A stretch of DNA of 64,000 nucleotides from Nereocystis luetkeana (lineage: Eukaryota; Sar; Phaeophyceae; Laminariales; Laminariaceae): positions 1,714,001-1,778,000 of the forward strand of contig JARUPZ010000009.1 in NCBI GenBank assembly GCA_031213475.1, given 5' to 3'. The position numbers were made by a program, and so were the translations under genes. Shown here piece by piece: positions 34,411 to 46,734 of the stretch (its first letter is position 1; each line of letters opens with the position of its first letter). The notes beneath the pieces were generated by a model. The model searched no databases. It was not told where the DNA came from and saw only the letters and a list, made by a program, of their open reading frames with translations.

Positions 34411-34980
34411 GGTCATAAGCGCTACACCCCCCCCCCCACGTAACCGTCACAGTACTCGCAGTATCAAACCTCCAACATACTAAGCCCCTCCCAGCACTCG
34501 CAGTCGTAAACCTCGGCAATACTGGGTACAGTATAGCCCGAGTGCTCCCGGTATCATATACCAGGTAAGAGTTTCAGGCATACCCTTATGTGCGATGTAC
34601 GAGGCCTACCTGGCAGTGTCTATTGTGTCAGACCCGATTACGTGCCAGGTACATATTGACAGTGTAATATCACACTGTAGTACGGCGCATATGCACAGTG
34701 CGATGTATCTACTGCTGTAGGTTATATTATGTAAGACTAGAGCTAGACTCTATTGAGTAAATAGTTTGCATGCTAATTTATCGAAACTACTGTCGTCTAA
34801 TGTTGACTGTGAGGCCGAATCGATAGAACCAATGGGTTTGTATTTTGCGTGTAACTGATTTGTATAATATCAGAAACCGCAGCTTAGGTCGTTTCCTTCG
34901 AGCTTCAGATTTGTAGTTTTCGATCCCGAAAATGAAAGCACCTGCTTATGCAGTCCCAACATGCAAAACCTGACCGTATT
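34411..34980. other. Intergenic, no gene seen
   Basis: C-run at 34425-34437. CACTCGCAGTA-type words repeat near 34450-34540. No coding evidence. Confidence 0.4.
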
Positions 34981-35072
34981 GTTTTTCGATTCGAGACTCC
35001 GATGGCCCCAGTCGTCAGATTTTGTCCCAAAATCCGACGACTTGGGTCATCAGGTTTTCGAATCGAAAAATG
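34981..35072. repeat. 92-bp imperfect hairpin
   Basis: GTTTTTCGATTCGAGA at the left pairs with TTTTCGAATCGAAAAA at the right. CCAGTCGTCAGATTTT pairs with AAAATCCGACGACTTGG around a tiny loop. Confidence 0.75.
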
Positions 35073-37538
35073 ACATGGCCTCTACATTCAACATGTTATC
35101 CACGACAGCAAGCAGAAGCAGAACGATCGATGAGTTGGATGGGCACAGCTGTATAGCGACGTTGCTTCGCGCCCTACGCGCGGTCGGCGCGTCTCTCCGT
35201 GGCCAGACTACAGTCGGTTGGCGCAGGCTCGGGTCTAGAGACCAAGAGAAGCGCACTCGGCGCGCCCCTCTCCGTGGATACGTACTCGTAGACTACAGCG
35301 TCATCAGCAGCAGTAGTAATTCACATCGTAAAATACAAAATACCAAGACAGGTTGACTTTAGCGCACTCGGTACGTCTCTCCGCCGCCAGACCAAAGGCA
35401 TTCAGCGTTGGTTCGGACGCTTGGGTCCTGCGCGCAGTGCATCGCACTTGGCGCGTCTCTTCGCGGCGTCGGATCACAACAACACTCTGGTCTCGGCGTT
35501 TGCTCGAATATGTGCACGCACAATAAATCCGATTTTTCCGCATAGGAAGATTGTTTCGATTTGCGACGTTCACAGCTGAAAATGCGATCGGGTCAAAAAC
35601 TCTGACGTAAAAAAATCTGACGCTCGAAACCTGAACCGCATACCTGGAAGGAAACAGCCTTATGGGACCACTTTGAGGCTCTTTTATTTTCCGGATATTT
35701 GTTTCGCCCCCCAAAGTGTAACGGTTGTGCAACAGCAGTGCGTATGGTAAACACAAACAGTACCAGCTCACGTCTGGCCTCGCTGCGACACTGCTGTAGC
35801 TGGAACTCCAAACAGGGTACAACTCCTCTCGCTTTCGATCCACGATGAGCTGATGAGGATCTATTCATAGCTGCTTGACCGGGAGCCACTCCGACGCCAC
35901 CCAGGTTTAAAATAAGGTAAAGCTCTTTTTCATGGGTAGGCACTAAGGGTGGCAGGACATGAAAGGTACATATAGGCAAGGAGTCGAGTATCGAACGTAG
36001 AGTGTGCACTACGGGCGCAACTCCAGTGTTTGTAGACACGAGCCTGTGGAAGAAAATCATAGGCCGGACACTATTATACTAGTTTTAGTGTTGCTTCCGT
36101 TCTTGCGGTGGCCGTTCTGATGGAAACCTCCACTTTGGTGGATAAAGTCACGTGGGAGCAGGGTAGGGTGCCTTGGTGGACCCTGCCGGCGGCTAATTAA
36201 ATATATCTGCACTACGTGGGAGAAGGGTTCCAAATGGGACCAGGTCTGGGTGAGATCAGGGTGCCAATTGGGAGCAGGGTCGGTAACAGCGTCGACTTGT
36301 GAAAACCTCTGGCCGGCTTGTGTCCGCAAGTTCCTGTGATACCGTTACACAAAACCTTCTCGTCCACGTCGTCCACTCAACAGGTTCTTACATTTCCGGA
36401 CATGGTGGTGTGTACTCGCGCAACTTCGGGGTTCGAGCACGATGTTGTCGCTGTTCCCACGCTAACTCAATGCCAAAAACCCCGCCTATGTTCACGGGAA
36501 AGGCTCCCATAGACCCGTAGCGGAAGAATACCTCAGGAAAAACATATCACGCATTGTTGTTGCTGCTATTGGGGTTCGTCCAAACAAGCGTACCAGGTAC
36601 GTGTTTTTTGTAATTCGAAAATGCTATTTTCGTTCGATTAAATCAGGATCTGATTGGTCGAAGAAAACAAAAATCACCAAGCAGGCGTACTAAGTGAAAT
36701 TCGATAACACCAAATTCAACGAGGAGTCTTCCGGAACTTCTTTGTTCATTCTTCGTTTAATTTTGCTGTTCAATGTGGGAAGTTAGTCCAACTCGATGTG
36801 GCATGTTCCATGAAACAGGAGCAAGCCAGGCAAACTTGAGCCGTGTCGTCGACTGCTTCAGAGGCGCGAGATCCATCAAACTCGAGAGGCAGGGCCACCG
36901 GAGAAGCAGCGCGAGACCCGCTAGCACAGAGTACACCTCTTGCGGCGCCTACAAAGCAAGAAAAGCCGCCGCAAACCCAGTTTTTCATCCCTCTTGCCTC
37001 CCAAACCACACGAGCACCGGACAAGGTACGGCTACGCTCAGAAGTAGGATATCTGTAGCCCCGTCGTTGCTGCTCGCGTGCGGCTTCGGGGCTTGCTCCA
37101 GTCACCCAAGACATCCCAAGAGCGATACCCTCCCAATTTTAGTCGGTGCCTACAAAAATAAACTGCCGCTGGCCACGGCGCTCCCGGGAGAACGCGTGCC
37201 GTCAGTCGCCTCGTTGGTTACCTAGGGGTGTTCGTTTACCGATTTGTGTTATCCAATTTTTACAACACGACACGCCGTTCCTCGATAGGACGCAGACTCA
37301 CATTTTTCACGAGACCAATTTCAAATACGATTCATCTTCAATTATGAAAGGTTACGATCCTCGTAAGTACGGACCTTCATCTTTCGCCAGATATGCTCTT
37401 ATTTTTTCTTTTCTGCAGTTGTCTGAATTACGTATGGTCAAACCTTTCGTATCGAGTACGGTACGCTTGCCATTTTCTGTTTCTTGTTTTCTTCCATCCC
37501 AGTTACTATCGTCGCCCTTCTTTCTCCTGCTCCCTCCC
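35073..37538. other. Intergenic; possible exon near 36841-37033
   Basis: The patch at 36841-37033 reads in plus frame as a Ser/Thr/Pro/Gln-rich peptide (SSTASEARDPSNSRGRATGE, then QTQFFIPLASQTTRAPDK) and ends at a donor-like AAG|GTACGG, with an AG just before it at 36839-36840. This could be a real exon of an unidentified gene but there is no second supporting exon. A GGCGCGTCTCTCCG-type segment recurs near 35187 and 35450. Otherwise nothing. Confidence 0.3.
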
Positions 37539-37654
37539 TATTATGGAGCACCATCCCGTAGTAAATAGGACCAAATATTGTTAGTAAAAATAGGTAAATA
37601 TATATGTTTTAGTGTCCAACGTAGGTCCTATTTACTATGGCCCCCCGTAATAGT
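37539..37654. mobile_element. MITE family M, copy 1
   Basis: A 115-bp element with ends related to CTATTACGGGGGACCATAG and internal subterminal GTTAATAGGACC, ending in the complement. Left end decayed, right end (CTATGGCCCCCCGTAATAGT) good. The core contains CCAAATATTGTTAGTAAAAA. Confidence 0.75.
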
Positions 37655-39434
37655 TGCAACTTAGATCCGGGGACACACAGTAGTTAGGCCCTTCTCCCCG
37701 CCCCCCGCCCCCACTACGATACGCGCGTTACGTTTTTCTAGCGAGAAGGGCCCATCACTTTCTTCCTTCGTCGACTCGAGTTTGATTCTATTTGTGCTTA
37801 CCCACGCTTGGCACTGGCGCGGTATGTACTGGCAGCAGTAATCTAGAGGGATGCTGACTGAGCTTGTCAGTAGATACTGAACAGTAGCTTCGATATCACG
37901 TATGTAGGAATGTTGTCTCGAGGAGAGACTCCGCTCTGCATTTTCCAACAGCGTACGTTCAGGAACCACGCCATATTATAGGATGGAAACCCATGAAAAT
38001 GCGTTTCGAGAGGAAAAGAAAGAGCGAAAAGAAGAGGCGTCCGCGACGACGATGGATGATTCTACCTCAACCCCAAGGATAGGAGCGATGAAGCGGCACC
38101 AAATATCAGAGTGTTTTTACGAACGCCTGCGAGAACGAATATAAAATATGAAGATCGACACACATTCCATGCATGGTTTCGTGTGTTGCACGCTCTTTTC
38201 TGTGTCGAAAGCTGCCACCATCCCCCGGTACAAGTAGTATCAGCATTGAGGCCCAATTGCAATGAGACATTGAGCAAAACGCGTTTTTAGCCTCCAGCGA
38301 CGCCTCCAGTGGAGCTCGCAGGGGTCGATTAGCCGAGCTACGCTCTGCCAGTTTTACTTTGCTCGACCACTGTACTGATGCAGTCCAGTACATTGATTAT
38401 TAATGACGTCAATAATGATATGGATCTGTACAAAATCTCGCTTTTTTCAACCTCAGACACGTTTTCTCTTCCGGCCGCGAGGCTTTTCTCGCGCTCTCGG
38501 CTGCGGGGCACGCATGGTAGCGTGTACACTACATTGCAAGTTTGGGCCCGCCACGCTCCGTCGCGTGTGGTCTGGGCGCTCAAAATCGCGAGAGATGGTG
38601 AGTAATCGCGGAATCGCTTTCGGTCCAGCCAGAGCGAAGCAGGTACATGGAAACCCCACCATGTTTTCACTTCTGCCGCCTCTGCTGCTGTTTCTAAAGT
38701 ACTACAGCAGCCGTCAAATGCTAGGCAGCCACAGCAACACAGCCCCGCTTCAAGAGCCGCGAACGATGCTTCTGCTTGCGTGTGCGTGAGCGTGGGTGTG
38801 TGTATGTCATCCTTTTCATAGGGTCCTACAGCAGCAAGAACCAGGAACACGGTCAGTCTCAATGAGAGAGGCACAACTTCAGCTTTCATTTCTTTTCATG
38901 TTTTAGTTATACGCGCCGCTTGCTTCTGTGCACTGTGCACCACTGCAATACACAACCTAGGCTTTGACGTCGTGTCAGCCATGGTACAAACGTACGTAGC
39001 CGCACTGAACTTTCTTTTTCTGGCAGCTACGAACGGTGTTTCTGTGTGTGCATGTGTGCGTACGGGGGCGTGCGATCCTGAACACAACGAGCTGGACGAT
39101 TCCAACCCACGCTTTCTCTGAATATCAGAAAAGGAACCCGTGCACCACAGCAGCGGCACAACATCAGCTATCATATCAGCGGCAGCATTCATACAAGATC
39201 ACCACCGAACCTCCCATCGGCTCATATACAAGGGAACGCGTGCATTCCCCTTCACTTGCGACACCCCTGAATTTCAAGCCCACTACATGCCGAAAAGGAG
39301 CGTTGTAATATCTACTCAATGAGCCCTGGTAATGCCAGCACTGCTGTACTATTGCGTCGGTATGATTTACTGGTATGACCGGTCGTTCCGGTGGTCTACA
39401 GCAGTAGTGCTCATACTACAGTAGTACTATTCAT
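37655..39434. other. Intergenic, no supported gene
   Basis: Long overlapping frames exist at 38338-38889 (minus, with a signal-peptide-like start) and 38378-38789 (plus, with a donor-like GATG|GTGAGT at 38593). They exclude each other and neither has domain support, so I leave both uncalled. A palindrome-rich cluster of TACTGCTGTA and TACTGGTA words lies at 39330-39425. Confidence 0.35.
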
Positions 39435-39735
39435 AAGTAAGCTTGGGGTCGAGGGTTCGAGTCTCCGGAAGGAATTTTGAATAATCGGATGACACCAGCT
39501 GTCCAGAGTGCCTATTGCAGCATCATAGCGTGGGTCGTAGGCACAATTCGGCTCGAGCCTACGAGGGAAGAGAGTGCTGAACTCTTCTCGCGATAAAAAT
39601 GCAAGGTACGTACTGCGGTATTGGGGAGGGGTGAGACGAGCCTACTGTAAGGGGAGTTACGACCAGGAGGAACCAGGAGCAAGAAGGAGGTAGCAGTGAA
39701 TGGGACGAAACGATTGTGTGCAATACACCTGGGAC
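39435..39735 (+). mobile_element. SINE family B copy
   Basis: A box B-like GGTTCGAGTCTCC is followed by the family body: GCGTGGGTCGTAGGCACAAT, CTACGAGGGAAGAGA, TCTTCTCGCGATAAAAATGC, GTACGTACTGCGGTA, GAGTTACGACC and GTGAATGGGACGA. Confidence 0.7.
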
Positions 39736-39984
39736 CAGTACCTGGTAACTACGAGCAGGAGCTCGTTTATACTGGTAACAGCACATATGTTCGTATTACA
39801 AGGAGACCTGCCTATTTTTTTGGAGCGTTGAGGCCTCTTTTTCTCTCGTTAGAACTGGACTCCCGTTCCGGGGACAACTTACTTGGAATTATGCTCGTAT
39901 ATTAGTTTCTGCATACTCGTAGTGCAGTCGTAAACGGGTGAAGACATGGAGGGGGTGTGTCAGTCAAGGGACCATACCGCCGGT

Positions 39985-40326
39985 CGCCCCGGTGGTGCAA
40001 GTGGTTAACCTCGAATTCTACTTGTTTGAGTCCTGGGTTCGAGCCCCAGGTGGGTCGGACTTTGACTTTATTTGCAAAAATAAAAAAAAAAGGATTCAAT
40101 TGTTGAGAGCGCCTTGCAGCGTGGGTAGGCACAATTCGATGCGAGTCGACGAGGGAAGAAAAGGCTGAAATCTTCTCGCGATAAAAATGAAGGCACGTAC
40201 CGTAGCGGGAAGGGGGGAGAAGAGCCTGCTATGTGACCCCGGATCTGAGTTACGAGTTGGAAGGAGAGAGAGAAGAAGATGTGCGAAGATAATGAATGGG
40301 ATGAGAAAAAAAAAAAAAAAAAAAAA
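39985..40326 (+). mobile_element. SINE family B, full-length copy
   Basis: tRNA-like head with box A-like TGGTGCAAGTGGTTA and box B GGTTCGAGCCCC, then GTGGGTCGGACTTTG, the central body, the core CGCGATAAAAATGAAGGCAC, the tail GATCTGAGTTACGAGTTGGA and AATGGGATGAG, and a 3' A-run of about 20. Best reference copy for the family. A tRNA gene is excluded because the sequence cannot close an acceptor stem. Confidence 0.8.
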
Positions 40327-41904
40327 ACGCGGTCCCGAGATAGCGACCAGAACGATTGTTGGTGACCTGAGTCCTATCAACTATGCTATGATCAACCTAC
40401 GACGAGCAGCTTGAGGGCCCAGAAGTACTCGTTGAATCATGCCCCGCCCGTGCCGGGCGACTTCTTGTTTGTAACTCGGATGCCCCAACTGCCCCCCCCA
40501 CCCCCCAAGCACGCAGTTGCATTTGCTAAAGCCGTCACTTTGTTCGTATCGTCATTTTTGCCCCTCTCATGTCTCAAGAGGGTTGTAAGTATGGGGTCCT
40601 TGGAGAACAGCAAGCAGTGAATGGAGTACATCTCCGGGACTGAGGTGTGATATAACACAATGCCTCGAGTGAATGTATAATATCGACGAGTAGATATAAT
40701 ATTGTACGTGCCTTCCATCCAAAAGCTCGAGGGATAGAGCGGTCATTGGCAGACTAATACCAGTACTGGTACAGTGGTATGTACAGCAGTACGCCAGACT
40801 CCTATTCTCCTCTCATACGTACACGTCCACACCAAAATGGCTTTTCTTTATCCCTACATGCATCTGCTGTGTCCTGTACATCTCTAAAACTGCTGTACTG
40901 GTGACTAATACCTGGTATCATAGATGACACCTACTACTGCTGTATACCTTTCACATCAGTGGTCAGAGGAGCAATGCCTAATGCTGTACGAGGGCCTGTT
41001 GGCCGATGCACTTCTGAGAGCGGCCATCATCTCTGCTCTGGTGTATGTGGGACAAAACGACGAGAGAGGCAGAGCAAAATCAAGCCGGAATGCGAGCAGC
41101 GACAAGTGCGCAAGGAGAGCATACACACGCACGGCCACACAACAACAGCAGCAGCAGCAGCTATTCCATTGGATGCGCCCATCCATGCTCGCTCACCTGC
41201 AGCCAGTGCAGGGAGTCCCCATGGGGCAAGCTTGACGAGCTCGGTGCCAGCCCTTACGCCCCTCGACTGAACCACTTGGGTAGACCTTTGCCTCATCAGC
41301 GAAGCAATCGTCGGCAGAGCCATAGTTTCGTCAGTAGATCCGTGAATAGCAGGTGTTGGTGTAGGGGCGGCGGTTCGTTTTAGCCTGATAGCCTTGCACT
41401 CTGTACCTTCGGTCGTTGGAGGTGGGCTAGTTACGATACAGCCGTCGCGTCGAGAGCTGTTTCACGAAGAAAAACAACGTTTTCATATGGAACATGAGGC
41501 GTTTTTACTGAGGGCAACTCAATTACTTGACCCCTGGTTAACATCACAGGAGGTCAACAAACAATATATTTTCGAAAACTGCTGCTTGCTGCTGTTCAAA
41601 GCAGATAACATATACCGGTATGTATGTTGTTCTCCTCGTGTCATGCGGGTATCGTGAGGTGCCATAAACGCGCGCACCTGGGTGATACAACCCGAAGACC
41701 GAGGTGGTAATCCCTCGTGCACTGTTTCCCGTCATCGTGGGGTTGCATGCATGCAACGCAACGCACATGCACATGTTCACCACTCACCACACACCGCCCA
41801 AAATGTTCCGATCCGTCTGATTTGTTTTTTTCCGACACCCCGAAAAGCTCGGGAGTCGGGAGTCGGGAGACGCTCCACTCTCTCAAAGATAAACATGTCA
41901 GAAG
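40327..41904. other. Intergenic, no supported gene
   Basis: Short CAG-rich run 41139-41161. The plus frame 41394-41657 has a protein-like middle (RRELFHEEKQRFHMEHEAF) but no support. Cluster of ACTGCTGTA and TACCTGGTA words at 40770-40945. Confidence 0.35.
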
Positions 41905-42190
41905 ACAGCACTTGCACCCCTTGACAGACAGCAACTTCGCCTTGACATGCCTTCACTGACACCAAACCCCTAGGTTTCAGTCTGGAACACTCGGCCCAGC
42001 ACCCTTGATTGAACGCGCACCTGACCTGTTAATTGCGCATATACCTTGACATGTCTCCTGACATCTTTGCGCATAGCACTTTCGCCCCTTGACAGGCTGC
42101 CTTGCCTTGACACATGCCTTGACTGACACCAAAATTGAAGGTTTTAGTGTGGAACACTCGGCCCTACTACACCCTTGACACTGTGACAGC
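41905..42190. repeat. Tandem duplication of about 155 bp
   Basis: Unit 1 (41905-42030) and unit 2 (42063-42190) share CACTT.C.CCCCTTGACAG, TGACTGACACCAAA, TTT.AGT.TGGAACACTCGG and CACCCTTGA. Confidence 0.7.
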
Positions 42191-42767
42191 GCACGTTTTG
42201 TGTCGCTTGACAGGAGTCTCTTGACCATTGTCTTTGTTTGCTCCCTCTCCGATAAGCGCACGACCAGAAACTTCTACGTATATCTTGAATGTTTTCCCGT
42301 CAAAACCACCAAAACTCGAAGAGATCTGCGATTAAAACTTGATTTTATACGTATATCGCGGAAATAATGAGAGTTGCTGTAAATAAAAATCGAGACTGAA
42401 AAATTATTCATCACGCTTTCATCACACAACAGCAGGATAGGAGGACCACACGCATAAAAAAACACAAGTACCTGGTATCATCGTCAACAACAGCAGCAGC
42501 AGCAGCAGCAGCAGCGGCAGCAGAAGCACAGCAGCTGAGAACAACGCAACCGAGACTGGGCATATTATAAGGCTAAGCGAGCGGCACTCCATACGTGCGT
42601 GTCTCCCTCCTTACCCCCGGTGGCACCTACGGCAAAAGCAAGGGTCCACGCACCTAGCTGCCACGGCCCCGCGGCGGGCTCCGCCGGTGAGCGAGCTCAA
42701 GAGGAACGGACCCACCTCTCGTAACCGGCACCCTCCCCCCACCAACTGCAACAAAACACAAGCACAT
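42191..42767. other. Intergenic, CAG run
   Basis: (CAG)8 at 42490-42519. Directly upstream of the putative exon at 42768; no promoter motif identified. Confidence 0.35.
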
Positions 42768-43098
42768 ATGCATGACACCGCAGAGATTACACCGTTGCTC
42801 CAGCGAGAAGGGGGGCAAGACTCGGGGAATGACTTGAGAAAGCACTGGCTGGGGGCACGAGGCGGCGGTCGCGGCGGCGACAGGAAAGGCCGGCCGCGAT
42901 CAAGAAGATGGAGGCGCAACGCTGGGATCGCTGGCGTGGTGATGTTTTCACTGGCCTTCCTGGGACTTGGGGTTATCTTCAAATCCATCCAGAGTGAACG
43001 GACACCGAGTTCGTCCTCGTCCGCTCTCCAGGAGATGCCTGAGACAACCACGAGATCGGGAAGCACCGGTCCCGGCTCGCGAACGCAAAGGCAATCGG
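42768..43098 (+). CDS. Possible first exon, membrane protein
   Basis: The first ATG of the frame (42768) opens 110 codons and one base, closing at a donor-like CGG|GTGAGG (43099). The N-terminus has an acidic dileucine-type sorting motif (AEITPLLQREG). Next comes a Gly/Arg-rich basic stretch, then one clear membrane segment (AGIAGVVMFSLAFLGLGVIF, about residues 52-71), then a Ser/Thr-rich segment (SERTPSSSSSALQEM). This order fits a type II membrane or signal-anchor protein, such as a Golgi enzyme with a lumenal domain in later exons. Those exons were not found in 43.1-44.3 kb, so this remains a candidate. The opposite-strand frame 42611-43180 is a shadow. Confidence 0.4.
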
Positions 43099-44334
43099 GT
43101 GAGGCGTGCGCCGACATTGCGGGTGTGTGTGCTCGTTTGGCTTTGTGTGCGGGATAGTAAACTGGTACCGGTACGTACATTTTTTTAGTGCGGTGGCTCT
43201 CGTGGAGATCATGAGTGTACCGTGGAGCAAGCAGGCCATATTATATCTCTCGCATTCAGTAAGCAGGCACCATTTTACCAGGTAACACTTGGGCAACAGG
43301 TGGTAGCAAGTGGCATCACTAATTGTTTCGGTCAACAAGTCCCATTACCAATCACGAGAGACTCGAAGCTCGAAGCGATGCATCGACGGCTCGGAGCAGC
43401 AGAACAAAACACGCAAGCTTCAAATAGATCGTGCCAGGTACCTGGTACAGTAGGTCTTGTGTCGTTTGAGACGTACGAAATCGACGACACGACGACACCC
43501 TCCTGGAATCTATCCGCTTTACGTAGATCGTCTGTGTACCCAAACATGAGCACAGACAGTTTGAATTAAGTGTTAATATACTGGTACAAACGATTATTAT
43601 GCCAAAGGTACATTGTGGCAAACGCGTCCAACAGCAGTGCAATTCTGCCCCTGGTTGTGTTTACGAGTATGTATGTGCTGCCTTCTGTGTGCTGGCTGGT
43701 GCGCCCTGGTGTGTGCCGTTGCTACGATGCCTCTCACACAAACCGTTGTTTTGATTTTTGGCATCCACCAAGTTAGTGCTGCTGCCCATGACCTAATTGC
43801 CATCAATACCTGTGGTCGTGATGTGACTTATCGAGGAGGACACACACAGGATGTCGATACTGGCCAGGGCACCCACCCCTCTTCTCCGGAAATTGTCGTT
43901 GTTGCTTTTGTCACGGAGAGCTTGAAAAAGCTTCCTGAGGGTGGGCAGCACTTTCGGCAACGTATTGTGTTTCGTTTTTCCCTGAAATTTCGGTATTTCG
44001 TCAAATTCTGGGAGGATTGAATCTTATAATCGTCCACCCGGCACAGAACCGCCACTACAGCAGCTGCACTCCCGGAAACCATCCGTGCGGTGGTCCCACT
44101 GTCATCGGCCTGACTCGTAGGCAGGTGCCGGTGCCTTCCGGAGTGAAATCCATTTCCAACTCGTCACTGCACAACGCCCGATGCGACGAAGTCTCAGCTA
44201 TTGCCCTCACCCAGCTCAGTCGGTCGGCTACCTCGGTGCAGTCATCTATTAATAGTGACGTCGGCCACGAGAGCCCAGAAAGCGATCGCGCCTTATGCGT
44301 TCGGCCATGACTTCCGAATGACCTTGGGAACGAG
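43099..44334. other. Intron or intergenic, weak frame at 43613-44020
   Basis: The plus-strand frame 43613-44020 contains a hydrophobic start and a protein-like segment (VTYRGGHTQDVDTGQG, then VVVAFVTESLKKLPEGGQ). It may belong to the gene starting at 42768, but no splice borders support that. Confidence 0.3.
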
Positions 44335-44560
44335 CCTTGTTTTTTTGTTTTTTTTTTATTCTCATCCCATTCATTATCTTCTCACATCTTCTTCTCTCTC
44401 TCCTTCCAACTCGTAACTCAGATCCGGGGTCACATAGCAGGCTCTTCTCCCCCCTTCCCGCTACGGTACGTGCCTTCATTTTTATCGCGAGAAGATTTCA
44501 GCCTTTTCTTCCCTCGTCGACTCGCATCGAATTGTGCTTGTGAGCCTTGGGCGCTCGCGA
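44335..44560 (-). mobile_element. SINE family B copy, lacks head
   Basis: The reverse complement matches 40120-40326 closely, including the 3' A-run (44338-44358 as T) and the GATCTGAGTTACGAGTTGGA tail. Confidence 0.75.
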
Positions 44561-46734
44561 GTGGTGGCACCGCTCGAGCGGTGGGGCTGCCGGATCCTCT
44601 TCAGCATTAGACCTAAGATTCCTGAAAAACCTAAAAACTTTCGACCCATGCCAATGGAAACGCGAAGTTCAAAAGTTTTTTCTCAAACAGCTGACGTATT
44701 TCATCATTTTATAAAATATGCTTAAAAAAAACAGCCGAAAAAATTCACGCACCGCCGCTGTGGGAAAAAAAGACAAAAATGTTTGATTTTTTCTTTTTTT
44801 CCCCCCAACAGCTGCAGGCGGCGCAATTTGTGTTTTCCTGGTTGCAAATTGTCAACACGGTGATCGAATCCAGCTCGTGCGACGATCGACGCTCGATCTC
44901 GACATAGACTCAGCCCACGGCCAACCCGCTCGGTACCTGGCAAGGCCAACGAATATAGATGACGGCCTCGAAGATATCAGGTGGATCCATGGTCTAGGGC
45001 GCGAGAGCTCGCCGGCGGCGTCCTACGGTATCCTCCCAAACATGAAAAAAAGTCTATTTTTTGCCATTCGAGACGGATGGAGAAGTTTTGTCTTCTATTT
45101 TGTGCAAACCAGCGGCCAAATGTTTTTTATCATGCGCTTAGTCAGCTCCCGCCACATGACACCGGCCATGGTGTGAAGACGGTGACCCTAGGGTGGGTCG
45201 GAGCCCCTAACGAGCGCACTCCGTTCAGAATTCATGACGCAATCGTTGGTTTTGTTGATCGATGTCTGTCGAGGACTCGGAATCTCGCCGCTTCGAACCA
45301 AAGATCGGCCTGAGTTTTGCTCAATCCGATGTTGGCCCAACATCGGCCCCAGATTTGCTTTTTGTGGGCTTTTGCAAAAGTTACGTAGGATTTTTTTTTT
45401 TTTTTACGTGGCCCATAGGAAGCGTGTTCTGTTTTTTTTTGGCGGGTATCTTTGAAATTCAAACTTTTTATTGAAACTTCGCTGTCCCATTGGCATAGGT
45501 CTTAAGACGTCATTTTTCGGGGTTGGACTTATTTCTTTCGGCTTTTCCCGAAAAAAAACGGAAAAATACCGAAATTTCGGGAAAATATTAACAAAACTGG
45601 AAAATACCTCTCGACAAGATCGAACCGTGGAGAACTACTATACATCGCAGCAGCTGCCGTAAATCCGCCATGCATGACAAAGTTCTGCAGCAGTGCCCGA
45701 ATAAAGTGATGCTGTTCTAATGAGGGAGAGGTTTCGTCACGAGACTGTAGGGAATATTTTCCCGATGGTGAGAATATTTCCGGCTTCAGCTCACGGCGGC
45801 CACCACCCCGACCCTAGTCCTAACCTAACCCGGAGCCCTAACCCCAAACCTAACCCTAACCCTAACCAGAGGCCTACTTGTTTGGTGTGCCAGCTTGTCG
45901 TTGTGCTTGGGAAGGCTCTATTTGGTGTTCGGGCGCTTGAGAAGTTTGCCATACATGGCAGATTTTTTACGGCGGCTCCTCATTTAGGGTACAATGACAG
46001 AATGAGATCAAGAGGGGCCAGTATGTACGAGTACGACCTACGGAGACGTTTCCGTTGCTACAACCAGCGGCACGCCACGTTATCTCATACGAGTAGTACG
46101 CATTTGCCTATCTTATCATATTGGTTACTGGGACGCATTACATCCCTCGTAGCTACGTGATACCATCACATTAGCCCACCCTGAAAAGTCGTAGATGCAG
46201 ATCACACGGCGATCAAAGGACGAGGATCCTGCCACCCCAAATATCGGAAAGGGAGGTCGAAGATGCGGCTATTCGAAAAACAAAAAGGGGGATATAAATC
46301 TACCCCACACCTCGTAATGAAGCGATGCCTCATCCGTGGGACAAACGAGCAACACGAGAGGAAATAAACTTTTATATCCAACGGCAAGCGGACTACGAAC
46401 CGGGGGGCGAAGGTGCCGAAAAAACGAAATCTTAAAGACCGGAGCAGGAAGTAACAGACAAAAGACCAAACAGTGCACGTTGCGATGCATGAAAGCAAGG
46501 TCCTGAGCTTGAAATTGAAAAGACCACGTAGCGCAGGGCCATTGGTCGGGACTAAGGACAAGATAATATAGATGCCGGCCGACACCATCAAGCATCCATG
46601 CTGCTCAAGCACAACACCCCGACTCCCTCTCGCTTGCCATCTTGTCATGGTATGATCTTGTATCTGGAACAACGAATCAAGACTATGTTAGCTAAGATAC
46701 GCACTTGTATACCCGGGTAAAATGCCCCGGTATA
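44561..46734. other. Intergenic; palindrome and telomere-like tract
   Basis: A perfect 21-nt odd palindrome CCGATGTTGG-C-CCAACATCGG lies at 45326-45346. 45811-45868 holds degenerate CCTAACCC units (CCTAACCCTAACCCTAACC at the end). The minus frame 46202-46672 is open for 156 codons but Phe/Arg/Leu/Cys-rich without pattern, and is not called. Confidence 0.45.

Noticed and set aside
38338..38889. 183-codon minus-strand frame with signal-peptide-like start
   Set aside because: Competes with an equally long plus-strand frame that ends at a donor-like site; neither has family support, so both were left out.
39992..40063. Possible tRNA gene with good A and B boxes
   Set aside because: No acceptor-stem pairing; it is the head of a SINE with further copies in the window.
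46202..46672. 156-codon minus-strand frame
   Set aside because: Composition is Phe/Arg/Cys-rich without any pattern; likely chance opening.
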